This document shows, one piece after another, positions 26,113 through 35,535 of a DNA stretch of 45,617 nt. The stretch spans positions 1-45,617 of the forward strand of contig CAJWNW010000001.1 of NCBI GenBank assembly GCA_913044085.1. Reading direction: 5' to 3'. Within the stretch, counting starts at the first letter, position 1; every line of letters begins with the position of its first letter. The position numbers and the translations under genes are program-made. This stretch comes from an uncultured Flavobacteriaceae bacterium (GTDB taxonomy: Bacteria; Bacteroidota; Bacteroidia; Flavobacteriales; Flavobacteriaceae). The notes under the pieces were generated by a model. That model saw only the letters and a list, made by a program, of their open reading frames with translations, had not been told where the DNA came from and searched no databases.

Positions 26113-28140
26113 ATGAATGTCCTCAACACGGAGTTTGATACCCCTTATAATTCTGCACCCTTTTCCAAAATAAAAACAACTCATTTTTTACCCGCCTTTA
26201 AAACGGCTTTGGCCGAAAGTAAAAAAAATATTGCAGCGATTGTTTCAAATCCTGAACCGCCAAATTTTAAGAATACCGTTGAGGCTTTAGAGTTTTCAAG
26301 TTTAAGATTGGATCGAATCTCAAGCCTTTTTTTTAATCTTAATGCCGCTGAAACCAATGATGCTATTCAAAACATCGCACAAGAAGTTTCCCCATTATTA
26401 ACCGCGTATTCCAATGACGTCGCCTTAAATAAATCACTTTTTAATAAACTCAAGATCGTTTACAATCGATTGGAAAGTTTAAACTTGACAACAGAACAAA
26501 AAACACTACTGGAAAAAAAATACAAAGGCTTTGTCCGTAATGGTGTCAATTTGAATCCAAATGACAAAACAAGGCTTAGAGAAATTGACAAGGAACTGAG
26601 CGTTTCAAAGCTAACTTTTGGGGAACATTTGCTTGCGGAGACCAATAAATTCAGACTTGAGATTAACAAAGCTTCTCAACTGGAAGGACTTCCAGAAAAT
26701 TTAATTTCAACTGCTAAACTGTTAGGGGAAAAAGAAGAAAAAAAAGGTTGGCTATTTACACTAGATTATCCCAGCTATGTTCCATTTATGACCTATGCAA
26801 AAAACAGAACCCTACGAAAAAAAATGGCTATAGCTTTTGGAAAAAAAGGGTTTCAAAACGATAATCTAGACAACCAGAATTTATTGTTAAAAATTACAAA
26901 ATTACGCCACATCCGCGCCAATTTATTGGGCTACAAAACACATGCTGATTACGTTCTTGAGGAGCGCATGGCCAAATCCCCTGAAACCGTACTCGGTTTT
27001 TTAGAAGATTTAAAGGCCAAGGCTTTAGCAGTAGCGCAATCGGAATACAAAGAATTGAGTGCTTTTGCCAAAGAATTAGATGGGGTTAAAACCCTACAAA
27101 AATGGGACAGTGCTTATTATTCCGAAAAACTTAAAAAGAAACGATTCGATATTGACGACGCACTTCTTAAACCTTTCTTTAAATTGGAAAATGTCTTAGA
27201 AGGCGCCTTTGCGATTGCTAAAAAATTATTTCAAATCCAATTTATCAAAACAACTGAAGTGGACACCTACCAAGATGATGTTATGGTTTATAAAGTTACA
27301 GACAAAAAAGGTAATCTCGTAGCACTTTTTTATGCAGATTTCTTCCCTAGATCTGGAAAACGTGCGGGGGCTTGGATGACCTCTTTTAAACCGCAATATC
27401 AATTGGAGGGCCAACAACAGCGCCCACATGTGTCTATTGTTTGCAACTTTACAAAACCAACAAAAAAATCCCCTTCATTATTGACATTTAATGAAGTTAC
27501 AACCCTGTTCCATGAATTTGGACATGCGCTTCATGGCATGCTTGCCAACACCACTTATCCCAGTCTTTCCGGCACCAATGTTGCTTGGGATTTTGTAGAA
27601 CTTCCAAGCCAACTGATGGAGAATTGGTGTTACGAAAAAGAGGCACTCGATCTCTTTGCAAGGCATTATGAAAGTTCAGAAGTGATTCCCATGCACTGGA
27701 TAGAAAAAATCAAAGCAGCGGGACGATTTCAACAAGGGATGCAAACCCTTCGGCAATTGAGTTTTGGTCTTTTGGATATGAGCTGGCACGGACAAGACCC
27801 CAGCTCAATAAAGGATGTTAAAGCGCATGAAAAAAAAGTTTTTAAATCATTGCAATTATTCCCTGACATTAAAGAGAATTGCATGTCAACGGCATTTGCA
27901 CATATTTTTCAAGGTGGGTATTCTTCCGGCTATTACAGTTACAAATGGGCTGAAGTTCTGGAAGCAGATGCTTTTGCATACTTTAAAAAAAATCAGGTGT
28001 TTGATCCAATAATAGCATCTAAACTAAAAACCCATATTTTAAGTCAAGGTGGCATTGAAAATCCAGAAGTTCTTTACAAGCGTTTTCGAGGTAAAAAAGC
28101 ATCTAACAAAGCGCTTTTAGAGCGTGCAGGGCTACAATAA
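26113..28140 (+). CDS. M3-family oligopeptidase (OpdA/Dcp-like)
   Basis: The 675-residue protein has the zinc motif HEFGHALHGML at residues 467-477, with ligands His467 and His471 and base Glu468. The third ligand is in the downstream helix (FVELPSQLMENW). The large N-terminal helical region fits the M3A oligopeptidase fold. No signal peptide is present, so it probably clips peptides in the cytoplasm, but Dcp-like members can be periplasmic. The ATG at 26113 is preferred to a TTG two codons upstream. It follows purE after 15 bases and overlaps the convergent UbiA-like gene by 9 bases. Confidence 0.9.
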   Translation: MNVLNTEFDTPYNSAPFSKIKTTHFLPAFKTALAESKKNIAAIVSNPEPPNFKNTVEALEFSSLRLDRISSLFFNLNAAETNDAIQNIAQEVSPLLTAYSNDVALNKSLFNKLKIVYNRLESLNLTTEQKTLLEKKYKGFVRNGVNLNPNDKTRLREIDKELSVSKLTFGEHLLAETNKFRLEINKASQLEGLPENLISTAKLLGEKEEKKGWLFTLDYPSYVPFMTYAKNRTLRKKMAIAFGKKGFQNDNLDNQNLLLKITKLRHIRANLLGYKTHADYVLEERMAKSPETVLGFLEDLKAKALAVAQSEYKELSAFAKELDGVKTLQKWDSAYYSEKLKKKRFDIDDALLKPFFKLENVLEGAFAIAKKLFQIQFIKTTEVDTYQDDVMVYKVTDKKGNLVALFYADFFPRSGKRAGAWMTSFKPQYQLEGQQQRPHVSIVCNFTKPTKKSPSLLTFNEVTTLFHEFGHALHGMLANTTYPSLSGTNVAWDFVELPSQLMENWCYEKEALDLFARHYESSEVIPMHWIEKIKAAGRFQQGMQTLRQLSFGLLDMSWHGQDPSSIKDVKAHEKKVFKSLQLFPDIKENCMSTAFAHIFQGGYSSGYYSYKWAEVLEADAFAYFKKNQVFDPIIASKLKTHILSQGGIENPEVLYKRFRGKKASNKALLERAGLQ

Positions 28141-28950
28141 AAAATTAGAAATCCAAACTAAAAGGGCCCAAAACACAGGAACCGATTCAACCCAGAAAGC
28201 CGTAAAATAAAATGGTTTTTGAGGATGGCTGAATATTAAAAATAGCCCTGTAACTACCATCACAATTGTTGTTATTAAAATATCGATTGCATTGTCATGC
28301 AATAAAAAAGAAAGTAAGAAAATCAAAACAAGGCCTAAAAAACCCAATCGCTTGGAAGTGGTAATTCCAATTTTTTGAGGAATGGTGGATAACCTCAGGT
28401 CATCATTGTTAAGGTCTCTGATTTCAAAGGGCAGCATTAAAACCAAAATAAAAATAAAACGCTGGACAAGTTCGAAGAAAATACTGGATTCGAGCTGAAC
28501 ATCGGCTTCTACCAAAGGAAGCAGTACTGTAGTCATTGCCCAAACCAAAGCAATAATATAAATTTTTAACCCTTTGACCTTTCTTAGACTTGCAATTCTT
28601 TCAAAAGGAATTTCATAGAAAAAAGTTACAGTTCCTAAGCAAAGAACCAGTGGCTTGCTGGTATTGTTTAATCCAATAAATGTAAAGATTAATCCGAACA
28701 AACAAAATAAACTTAACAATTGAATTTCTTTAAGTCGCGTCGTTAAAGACCGGTAATGAAATTTAGAAATACCAAAATATTTGATGAAGTTATAGCCCAA
28801 AACGCTGGAACAAAACAAAAAAATAAATAAATTTTTATCACATTTTATTGTAAAGGATTGAGCCGTTATGAAACTGAGTGACAAAACAGAAAAAGCAATA
28901 TGTAAACTACTGTTTAAATAAAATTTAAATAGACGATTGATAAAATTCAC
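28132..28950 (-). CDS. Polytopic membrane protein related to UbiA prenyltransferases, degenerate first motif
   Basis: The 272-residue protein has about eight membrane helices. The second UbiA aspartate motif survives as PFEIRDLNNDDLRLSTIPQK (174-193). The first motif, normally NDxxDxxxD, reads GYNFIKYFG (52-60) and lacks the acidic residues. Prenyl transfer with pyrophosphate release is therefore doubtful. It may be a related inactive or repurposed membrane protein. It starts with GTG at 28950, because no ATG is available until residue 139. The -7 element TATTTTTG lies 4 bases upstream. It overlaps the M3 peptidase end by 9 bases. Confidence 0.65.
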   Translation of the reverse strand: MNFINRLFKFYLNSSLHIAFSVLSLSFITAQSFTIKCDKNLFIFLFCSSVLGYNFIKYFGISKFHYRSLTTRLKEIQLLSLFCLFGLIFTFIGLNNTSKPLVLCLGTVTFFYEIPFERIASLRKVKGLKIYIIALVWAMTTVLLPLVEADVQLESSIFFELVQRFIFILVLMLPFEIRDLNNDDLRLSTIPQKIGITTSKRLGFLGLVLIFLLSFLLHDNAIDILITTIVMVVTGLFLIFSHPQKPFYFTAFWVESVPVFWALLVWISNFLL

Positions 28951-28954
28951 GGTG

Positions 28955-28962
28955 CAAAAATA
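28955..28962 (-). promoter_or_regulatory. -7 element of the UbiA-like gene, predicted leaderless
   Basis: On the minus strand TATTTTTG is a perfect TAnnTTTG. Only CACC separates it from the GTG start, so the transcript should begin at about the start codon. No -33 TTG was found. Confidence 0.5.
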
Positions 28963-29036
28963 GAGAAACTGTTGATAAGCTAAAAAAACGGTTAAAAACT
29001 TTAATTTTTAAGCCAAAAAAAGGCTGAATAAATCCG

Positions 29037-29044
29037 TAGTTTTG
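29037..29044 (+). promoter_or_regulatory. -7 element of the gcvP operon
   Basis: TAGTTTTG is a perfect TAnnTTTG, 23 bases before the gcvP ATG. No clear -33 TTG or glycine riboswitch is present in the 117-base divergent gap. Confidence 0.5.
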
Positions 29045-29067
29045 TGTCTGACAAACAAGACAAAAAT

Positions 29068-32034
29068 ATGAACCCAGATATTTTTTCCGAAAGACATATT
29101 GGTCCGAGAGGATCACAAATTCAAGACATGCTTAGTTGTATTGGAGCCTATTCGCTTGAAGCGCTAATTGATGAAACTGTCCCAAATAACATTCGCCTGC
29201 AAAGCCCTCTGAAGCTAGATCCACCTATGAGCGAGCCCGAGTACTTGGAACACATTCAAACGCTAGGTCACAAAAATAAAGTATTCAAATCCTACATTGG
29301 AATGGGTTACCACCCTTCGAATTTACCTGCTGTCATACAAAGGAATATATTAGAAAATCCAGGATGGTACACCGCCTACACGCCTTATCAAGCTGAAATT
29401 GCCCAAGGCCGTTTGGAAGCACTGCTGAACTTCCAAACCATGGTCACAGATTTGACGGGTATGGAGCTGGCGAATGCTTCGCTTTTAGATGAAAGTACCT
29501 CGGTAGCTGAGGCCATGGCACTTTTGTTTGCTGTCAGAGAACGTGCTGCTGTCAAAGCTGGTGTGGTTAAATTTTTTGTTTCCGATGATATATTACCGCA
29601 AACATTATCCGTTTTAAAAACGAGAGCTATTCCTATCGGAATTCAGCTGGTTGTTGGAAAAGTAGAAACATTTGATTTTTCAGAGGACTATTTCGGTGCT
29701 TTGGTACAATATCCGGGTGCTTCTGGAAACATTATTGATTTAAAGTCTTTTATCTCGAAAGCCAAAGATAAAGCTATTAAAGTGGCGGTGGCTGCTGATA
29801 TTTTAAGTTTGGTATTGCTTGAAGCCCCAGGGCACATGGGAGCAGACGTCGTCGTTGGAACAACCCAACGTTTCGGGATTCCAATGGGCTATGGAGGTCC
29901 TCATGCGGCATATTTTGCAACCAAAGCGGCTTACAAAAGATACATACCAGGGAGAATTATTGGTGTGACCAAAGACATGAATGGTGACCGTGCTTTGCGC
30001 ATGGCCTTGCAAACAAGAGAACAACACATTAAAAGAGGTCGTGCTACTTCCAACATATGTACTGCACAAGTGCTATTGGCAGTAATGGCTGGCATGTATG
30101 CTGTATACCATGGCCCCAAGGGGCTTAAATACATTGCTGAAAAAGTTCATAGTAATACGGTTACTTTGGCAAAATCTTTGACTTCCGTTGGTTTTTCTTT
30201 AAAACACTCCATTTTTTTTGATACCCTACAAATTTCGGTAGCAAATAATGAAAAAATAAAATCTATCGCCCTACGTAAACAGCTCAATTTTTATTATCCA
30301 GACGATACCACCGTATCAATTTCAGTAAATGAAACTACCTCAATAAATGATATTGAACTTATTTTATCCGTTTTTTCAGAAGCCTTTGAGGTGAGTCTTC
30401 AAGCAGAACAAAGCTCGGAAAGTTATATTCCGAAAGACCATACAAGAACCTCGGAATTTTTAAAAAATCCCGTTTTTAACAGCCACCACTCTGAGACTGA
30501 ACTGATGCGTTACATAAAACGCTTGGAACGAAAAGACTTGGCGTTGAATTATTCCATGATTTCGTTGGGATCCTGCACCATGAAACTAAATGCAGCGGTT
30601 GAAATGCTTCCGCTAAGTTGGTCCAGTTGGGGCAACATCCATCCTTTTGCTCCAAAAGATCAAGTGGAAGGCTACACTCAAGTCCTCCAGGCCTTAGAAC
30701 AACAATTGAATGAAATTACAGGCTTCGCGGGGACCTCTTTGCAACCCAACTCTGGTGCACAGGGAGAGTTTGCTGGCTTGATGACCATTAAAGCCTACCA
30801 CGAATCTAGAGGAGACCAGCACCGAAATATTTGCATCATTCCGTCTTCCGCGCACGGAACAAACCCCGCAAGTGCTGTCATGGCTGGAATGAAAGTTGTA
30901 GTAACAAAATCTTCTGAAAATGGCAATATCGATGTTGAGGATGTCCGTGAAAAAGCCATGCTTCACAAAGATAATTTGGCAGCCCTTATGGTAACCTACC
31001 CTTCAACCCATGGCGTTTATGAATCTGAAATCAAAGAGATTACACAAATCATCCATGATTATGGCGGACAAGTTTATATGGACGGCGCCAACATGAATGC
31101 CCAAGTGGGGCTTACAAATCCTGGACAAATTGGAGCGGATGTATGCCATCTAAACCTTCACAAAACCTTTGCCATTCCACATGGAGGCGGTGGCCCTGGC
31201 GTTGGACCGATTTGTGTCGCTAAACAATTGACCCCTTTTCTGCCAGGTAACCCCCTTGTAAAAAGTGGGGGTTCTCAAGCAATCAATTCCATCTCTGGAG
31301 CACCTTTTGGATCGGCTATGGCTTGCCTTATATCCTATGGATATATCAAAATTCTAGGCGCAAAAGGATTGTCTGAATCAACCAAAATTGCCATCTTAAA
31401 TGCAAACTATATCAAGGAACGGCTTCATGGATTTTACGACACACTTTATACTGGTGAAAAAGGCCGTGCAGCTCATGAAATGATCATTGATTGTAGAGAT
31501 TTTAAAGCCAAGGGTATTGAAGTAACCGATATTGCAAAGCGTTTAATGGATTATGGATTTCACGCCCCAACAGTTTCTTTCCCAGTTGCAGGCACCATGA
31601 TGATTGAGCCCACTGAAAGTGAAAGCAAAGCTGAAATGGACCGTTTTTGTGACGCCATGATTGCCATTCGTAAAGAAATTGAAGTAGCAGATAAAGCATC
31701 TCCCAACAATCCTCTAAAAAATGCACCACATACCCTTGAAATGCTCAGCAGTGACCAATGGGATTTGCCTTACAGCAGAGCAACTGCAGCATTTCCACTG
31801 GATTATATCAAAGCGGATAAATTTTGGCCGGCAGTAAGACGTGTAGACGACGCTTACGGAGATCGAAATTTAATTTGTACCTGTGCCCCGATTGAAGCCT
31901 ATACAGATGAATTTTCTGTGGATGTAAACACTTTACAAAAACAGACCGAAACCGCAATCAAAACAGCGGAAAAATTTCTAAAAATCAATACAATGGGTGG
32001 TAGTATAAATCCAAGGTTAAAAATCAATCCATGA
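29068..32034 (+). CDS. gcvP: Glycine dehydrogenase (decarboxylating), P-protein
   Basis: The 988-residue protein starts MNPDIFSERHIGPRGSQIQD and is the fused P-protein with N- and C-terminal halves. The pyridoxal-phosphate lysine is Lys699 in LNLHKTFAIPHGGGGPG. It decarboxylates glycine and loads the aminomethyl group on the H-protein. The gcvT and gcvH genes are not in the window. The ATG at 29068 is favoured over GTG at 29044, which lies in the -7 element. Its last bases ATGA hold the start of the next gene, so the two are translationally coupled. Confidence 0.96.
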   Translation: MNPDIFSERHIGPRGSQIQDMLSCIGAYSLEALIDETVPNNIRLQSPLKLDPPMSEPEYLEHIQTLGHKNKVFKSYIGMGYHPSNLPAVIQRNILENPGWYTAYTPYQAEIAQGRLEALLNFQTMVTDLTGMELANASLLDESTSVAEAMALLFAVRERAAVKAGVVKFFVSDDILPQTLSVLKTRAIPIGIQLVVGKVETFDFSEDYFGALVQYPGASGNIIDLKSFISKAKDKAIKVAVAADILSLVLLEAPGHMGADVVVGTTQRFGIPMGYGGPHAAYFATKAAYKRYIPGRIIGVTKDMNGDRALRMALQTREQHIKRGRATSNICTAQVLLAVMAGMYAVYHGPKGLKYIAEKVHSNTVTLAKSLTSVGFSLKHSIFFDTLQISVANNEKIKSIALRKQLNFYYPDDTTVSISVNETTSINDIELILSVFSEAFEVSLQAEQSSESYIPKDHTRTSEFLKNPVFNSHHSETELMRYIKRLERKDLALNYSMISLGSCTMKLNAAVEMLPLSWSSWGNIHPFAPKDQVEGYTQVLQALEQQLNEITGFAGTSLQPNSGAQGEFAGLMTIKAYHESRGDQHRNICIIPSSAHGTNPASAVMAGMKVVVTKSSENGNIDVEDVREKAMLHKDNLAALMVTYPSTHGVYESEIKEITQIIHDYGGQVYMDGANMNAQVGLTNPGQIGADVCHLNLHKTFAIPHGGGGPGVGPICVAKQLTPFLPGNPLVKSGGSQAINSISGAPFGSAMACLISYGYIKILGAKGLSESTKIAILNANYIKERLHGFYDTLYTGEKGRAAHEMIIDCRDFKAKGIEVTDIAKRLMDYGFHAPTVSFPVAGTMMIEPTESESKAEMDRFCDAMIAIRKEIEVADKASPNNPLKNAPHTLEMLSSDQWDLPYSRATAAFPLDYIKADKFWPAVRRVDDAYGDRNLICTCAPIEAYTDEFSVDVNTLQKQTETAIKTAEKFLKINTMGGSINPRLKINP

Positions 32035-33086
32035 CAATTCGCATTACAGGAACTGGCAGTTACATTCCATCGCTCATTAAAAAAAATAGCGATTTTCGCG
32101 GCCATTCTTTTTACACAATTGAAGGCAATGCTATCGATACGCCAACCGATATTATAGTTGAGAAGTTCAAGGGAATTACTGGAATTTCTGAAAGAAGGTA
32201 TGCAAAAAAACACTTAAAAACTTCTGACCTTGGGGCCGAAGCAGCTGAAAAAGCGATATTGGATGCAAAGATTGACAGAGAGTCTTTAGACTATATCATT
32301 TGTGCCCATAATTTTGGAGACGTGAAATACAATACAATCCAAAGCGATATTTTACCTTGTTTGGCTGCCCGTGTTAAGCACTTGCTAAAAATTAAAAACC
32401 CAAAATGTGTTGCCTATGACATCCTTTTTGGCTGCCCTGGCTGGGTAGAAGGTGTCATACAAGCCCAAGCCTATATAAGAGCTGGAATGGCCAAAAAGTG
32501 TTTGGTTATTGGAGCTGAAACACTGTCGCGTGTTACAGATGCATATGACCGAGATTCTATGATTTATGCGGATGGCGCTGGAGCGTGCATTGTTGAAGCT
32601 TCGGAAGATATAGGTATCGTTGCACACGAAACTGCTTCCTATACACATGATGAAGTATATCATTTATTTTTTGGTAATTCAAACAATAAGTCCGAGGATG
32701 AAAATGTACGCTTTATAAAAATGTATGGACGTAAAATTTATGAATTTGCTCTCAGCAATGTGCCTGCCGCTATGAAATCCTGTTTAGACAACAGCGGTTA
32801 TGCCATTTCAGATGTCAAAAAAATATTGATTCATCAGGCCAATGAAAAAATGGATGAAGCCATTATAAAACGATTTTATAGACTGTATAATACTCCTGTT
32901 CCTGATGGAATTATGCCTATGACCATTCACAAATTAGGCAACAGTTCGGTAGCGACAATACCCACGCTTTTTGACCTGATAAGAAAAGGGCAATTGAAAG
33001 ATCATGAACTCTCCAAAGGAGATATTATTATATTTGCCAGTGTGGGTGCAGGCATGCACATCAACGCCATTGTTTACAAATATTAA
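32031..33086 (+). CDS. Ketoacyl-ACP synthase III family protein
   Basis: The 351-residue thiolase-fold protein has an intact catalytic triad: Cys135 in FGCPGWVEG, His268 in IHQANEKMD and Asn304 in HKLGNSSVATIP. The Cys motif differs from the ACSGF of classic FabH. This suggests a specialised condensing enzyme rather than, or besides, the general initiator of fatty acid synthesis. Possible uses are branched-chain initiation or a secondary lipid. The gene overlaps gcvP by 4 bases and is followed without a gap by a methyltransferase and then a glycosyltransferase. The substrate is not visible. Confidence 0.85.
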   Translation: MTIRITGTGSYIPSLIKKNSDFRGHSFYTIEGNAIDTPTDIIVEKFKGITGISERRYAKKHLKTSDLGAEAAEKAILDAKIDRESLDYIICAHNFGDVKYNTIQSDILPCLAARVKHLLKIKNPKCVAYDILFGCPGWVEGVIQAQAYIRAGMAKKCLVIGAETLSRVTDAYDRDSMIYADGAGACIVEASEDIGIVAHETASYTHDEVYHLFFGNSNNKSEDENVRFIKMYGRKIYEFALSNVPAAMKSCLDNSGYAISDVKKILIHQANEKMDEAIIKRFYRLYNTPVPDGIMPMTIHKLGNSSVATIPTLFDLIRKGQLKDHELSKGDIIIFASVGAGMHINAIVYKY

Positions 33087-33608
33087 ATGTACGAAAACCA
33101 CTATCCAAAGAAGCGCTATCAATTAACACTTGATTTTGTGAACCAGCATATTCCAAAAACAGATTCGATTCTTGATTTAGGGGTCAAAAATCCGCTTTCG
33201 CAACTATTAAAACTTAAAGGTTTTGATATTCATAACACTGATGGAGAAGATCTGGACATAGACTTTTCATCTTTAGAAAACAGCACTGCCGAGGTCGTAA
33301 GTGCATTTGAAATCCTTGAACACTTAGTGGCACCTTTTAACGTTTTGAGTAAAATCAAATCTAAAAAATTAATCGCCAGTGTACCTTTAAGACTATGGTT
33401 TGCATCAGCCTATAAAAGCAAAACGGATCCATGGGACCGCCATTTTCACGAATTTGAAGACTGGCAATTTGATTGGCTTTTACAAAAAGCTGGCTGGGAA
33501 ATTAAAGCGTCAAAAAAATGGACAAATCCTACAAAAAAAATAGGTTTACGCCCAATTCTGAGATGGTTTACACCAAGATATTACATTATTTACGCCGAGA
33601 AAGTTTGA
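33087..33608 (+). CDS. Small class I SAM-dependent methyltransferase
   Basis: The 173-residue protein has the SAM motif I variant SILDLGVKN (about 28-36), followed by an acidic motif II region GEDLDIDF. The AFEILEHL segment matches the post-motif of methyltransferase 11/23-type enzymes. The C-terminal half is short, with FHEFEDWQFDWLLQKAGW. The motif I glycine pattern is weaker than usual (DLGVKN rather than DxGxGxG). Substrate unknown; the context is lipid or glycan modification. The ATG directly follows the KAS III stop, and the gene ends inside the glycosyltransferase start. Confidence 0.75.
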   Translation: MYENHYPKKRYQLTLDFVNQHIPKTDSILDLGVKNPLSQLLKLKGFDIHNTDGEDLDIDFSSLENSTAEVVSAFEILEHLVAPFNVLSKIKSKKLIASVPLRLWFASAYKSKTDPWDRHFHEFEDWQFDWLLQKAGWEIKASKKWTNPTKKIGLRPILRWFTPRYYIIYAEKV

Positions 33609-34459
33609 AGTTTTATATTGTCATCGCTGTTCACAACGAAGAGGCTTTCATTGAAGATTGTTTAAGCTCGCTCACCACTCAAACGCTATTGCCAAAAAAA
33701 ATAATTGTAGTTGATGATAATTCGAAAGACAAAACACCTGAAATTGTTAAAAATTTAGCGAAAAAATTTCCAGCGCTTAAATTGATACACAACCAATCTT
33801 CTAATGAGCATGTACCTGGAGAAAAAGTAATCAAGGCCTTTAACTTTGGCCTTCAACAACTGGACGACAACTACGATGTGATATGCAAATTTGATGGGGA
33901 TTTAATTTTTCCAAAAAACTATTTAGAAACACTCGCATCTTATTACGTGCAAAATCCAAAATTAGGGATGCTATCTGGGCATTGTTACATCCAAAAAAAC
34001 AACAAATGGATTTATGAAAATATTGCTTCTAAAGCGCATACCAGGGGACCTTTAAAGTCTTACAGGCACGCTTGTTTTAAAGCCATTGGAGGTTTGCAGG
34101 CGTCGATTGGCTGGGATACTGTAGATGAACTGATAGCCCTGTATAACGGATGGACTTTTAAAACAGTTGCGGCGCTTAAAGTCAAGCATCTAAAACCCAC
34201 AGGCGCTCATTACAGTCCCAATGCACGATACCTTCAAGGTGAAGCACTTTACAAAATGCGAAGTGGTTTTACAATTGCAACATTATCTGCTTTAAAAATG
34301 GCCTTTAACAGATATAATTTTATACTTTTTTTTGACTGTATGACGGGCTATTTAAGGGCTTGTAAATCAAATACTAAATTTATTGTGACTGAAAATCAAG
34401 GGGAATTTATTAGGGGCTACCGCTGGAGGGCCCTGAGAAAAAAAATAATCGGAATTTAA
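33605..34459 (+). CDS. Family 2 glycosyltransferase
   Basis: The 284-residue product begins with YIVIAVHNEEAFIEDCLSSL, the GT-A N-terminus. The nucleotide-binding aspartates are Asp37-Asp38 in VVDDNS and the DxD motif is Asp97-Gly-Asp99 in KFDGDLIFP. No membrane helix is evident, so it is a soluble or peripheral transferase. The best start is TTG at 33605, which overlaps the methyltransferase stop (TTGA) and gives the family N-terminus. A longer frame upstream would lie inside the methyltransferase. Acceptor unknown. It overlaps ilvE at the 3' end by 4 bases. Confidence 0.82.
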   Translation: MKFYIVIAVHNEEAFIEDCLSSLTTQTLLPKKIIVVDDNSKDKTPEIVKNLAKKFPALKLIHNQSSNEHVPGEKVIKAFNFGLQQLDDNYDVICKFDGDLIFPKNYLETLASYYVQNPKLGMLSGHCYIQKNNKWIYENIASKAHTRGPLKSYRHACFKAIGGLQASIGWDTVDELIALYNGWTFKTVAALKVKHLKPTGAHYSPNARYLQGEALYKMRSGFTIATLSALKMAFNRYNFILFFDCMTGYLRACKSNTKFIVTENQGEFIRGYRWRALRKKIIGI

Positions 34460-35514
34460 ACCTCGACAGAATACATCCAATTAAAATCATCAGGAATTTT
34501 TCCGGTTCGTATCCCATTCAAGGTTTCCAAAACCATCTGACCCACAGGGTTATTATTTGAAATATGAATTATTTGCGATTCATAACCGATGTCTTGAATC
34601 ATAGCAACTCCAACAGCAGTTCCTGTTCCAAAGGCTTCCTCTAAATGACCCTTTGCAGAGGCCTCAATAACCTCATCAATTGTGAGGCGACGTTCAACAA
34701 CTTCAAAGCCTTTGTGTCTGAGCAATTCAATGGCACTCATTCGTGTAATCCCAGCCAATATGGCCCCGTCCAAAGCCGGTGTTATGATGGTGCCATTTAT
34801 TTTAAAAAAAATATTCATTGTACCCACTTCCTGTATGGCTTTAAAATTCTGGGCATCCAACCACAAAACCTGGTCATAGCCTTTGGCTTTCGCCGCTTCT
34901 GTAGGCAATATAGCAGCGGCATAATTTCCTGCGGCTTTGGCTTCACCAGTACCCCCTTGCGCTGCACGAATATAATTGGTTTCGGCATACAAGCGAATAC
35001 GCTTTTTATAAATGGGGTTTGAGGGAGAAGCCATAACAATGAATTTATAGCGCGTAGCGGCTCGCATACCTATAAACGCTTCATCAGCGTACATAAAAGG
35101 CCTCAAATAAAGCGCACTTCCTTGTTGAGAAGGAATCCATTGTCGGTCTAAACTTACCAAGGTTTTTAGAGCTTCCACAAAAAGGGATTCAGGAAATTCG
35201 GGCATTCCCAATCGTCGGGCACTAAAATTAAGCCGTTTCGCATTGGCTTCAGGGCGAAATAATATTGGAGTACCATTACAATCAACGGTTGCTTTCATAC
35301 CCTCAAAAATAGCCTGACCGTAATGAAATGCCATGGCTGCAGGGTGGGTAGGAATAGCTGCTAAGGGTACAATTTTTGGGCTTTGCCATTGTCCGCTTTC
35401 ATAATTGCATAAAAACATATGGTCCGTGAAAGTTTTACCTAGAGGGATGTTATCAAAATCTAGGTCTTTGGCTCTAGAATTGACACATTTTTGAATGTAA
35501 ATTTGGGGGATCAT
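34456..35514 (-). CDS. ilvE: Branched-chain amino acid aminotransferase
   Basis: The 352-residue protein is of the fold-type IV PLP family. The lysine Schiff base is Lys193 in GGTGEAKAAGNYAAA. FHYGQAIFEGMKA near residue 63 and GTGTAVGV near 300 are typical of branched-chain transaminases of the eukaryote-like class. It interconverts Leu, Ile and Val with their 2-keto acids. It lies 21 bases after the enoyl-CoA hydratase gene on the same strand, which suggests a joint role in branched-chain amino acid metabolism. The stop shares bases with the convergent glycosyltransferase stop. Confidence 0.93.
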   Translation of the reverse strand: MIPQIYIQKCVNSRAKDLDFDNIPLGKTFTDHMFLCNYESGQWQSPKIVPLAAIPTHPAAMAFHYGQAIFEGMKATVDCNGTPILFRPEANAKRLNFSARRLGMPEFPESLFVEALKTLVSLDRQWIPSQQGSALYLRPFMYADEAFIGMRAATRYKFIVMASPSNPIYKKRIRLYAETNYIRAAQGGTGEAKAAGNYAAAILPTEAAKAKGYDQVLWLDAQNFKAIQEVGTMNIFFKINGTIITPALDGAILAGITRMSAIELLRHKGFEVVERRLTIDEVIEASAKGHLEEAFGTGTAVGVAMIQDIGYESQIIHISNNNPVGQMVLETLNGIRTGKIPDDFNWMYSVEV

Positions 35515-35535
35515 ATAAAATATAATTTAGTAAGA

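Noticed and set aside
29044..29067. GTG start adding eight residues to gcvP
   Set aside because: It overlaps the last base of the -7 element, and ATG at 29068 gives the usual family N-terminus.
33518..33604. Longer start for the glycosyltransferase
   Set aside because: It lies inside the methyltransferase gene and lacks family similarity; the GT2 fold starts at about 33605.
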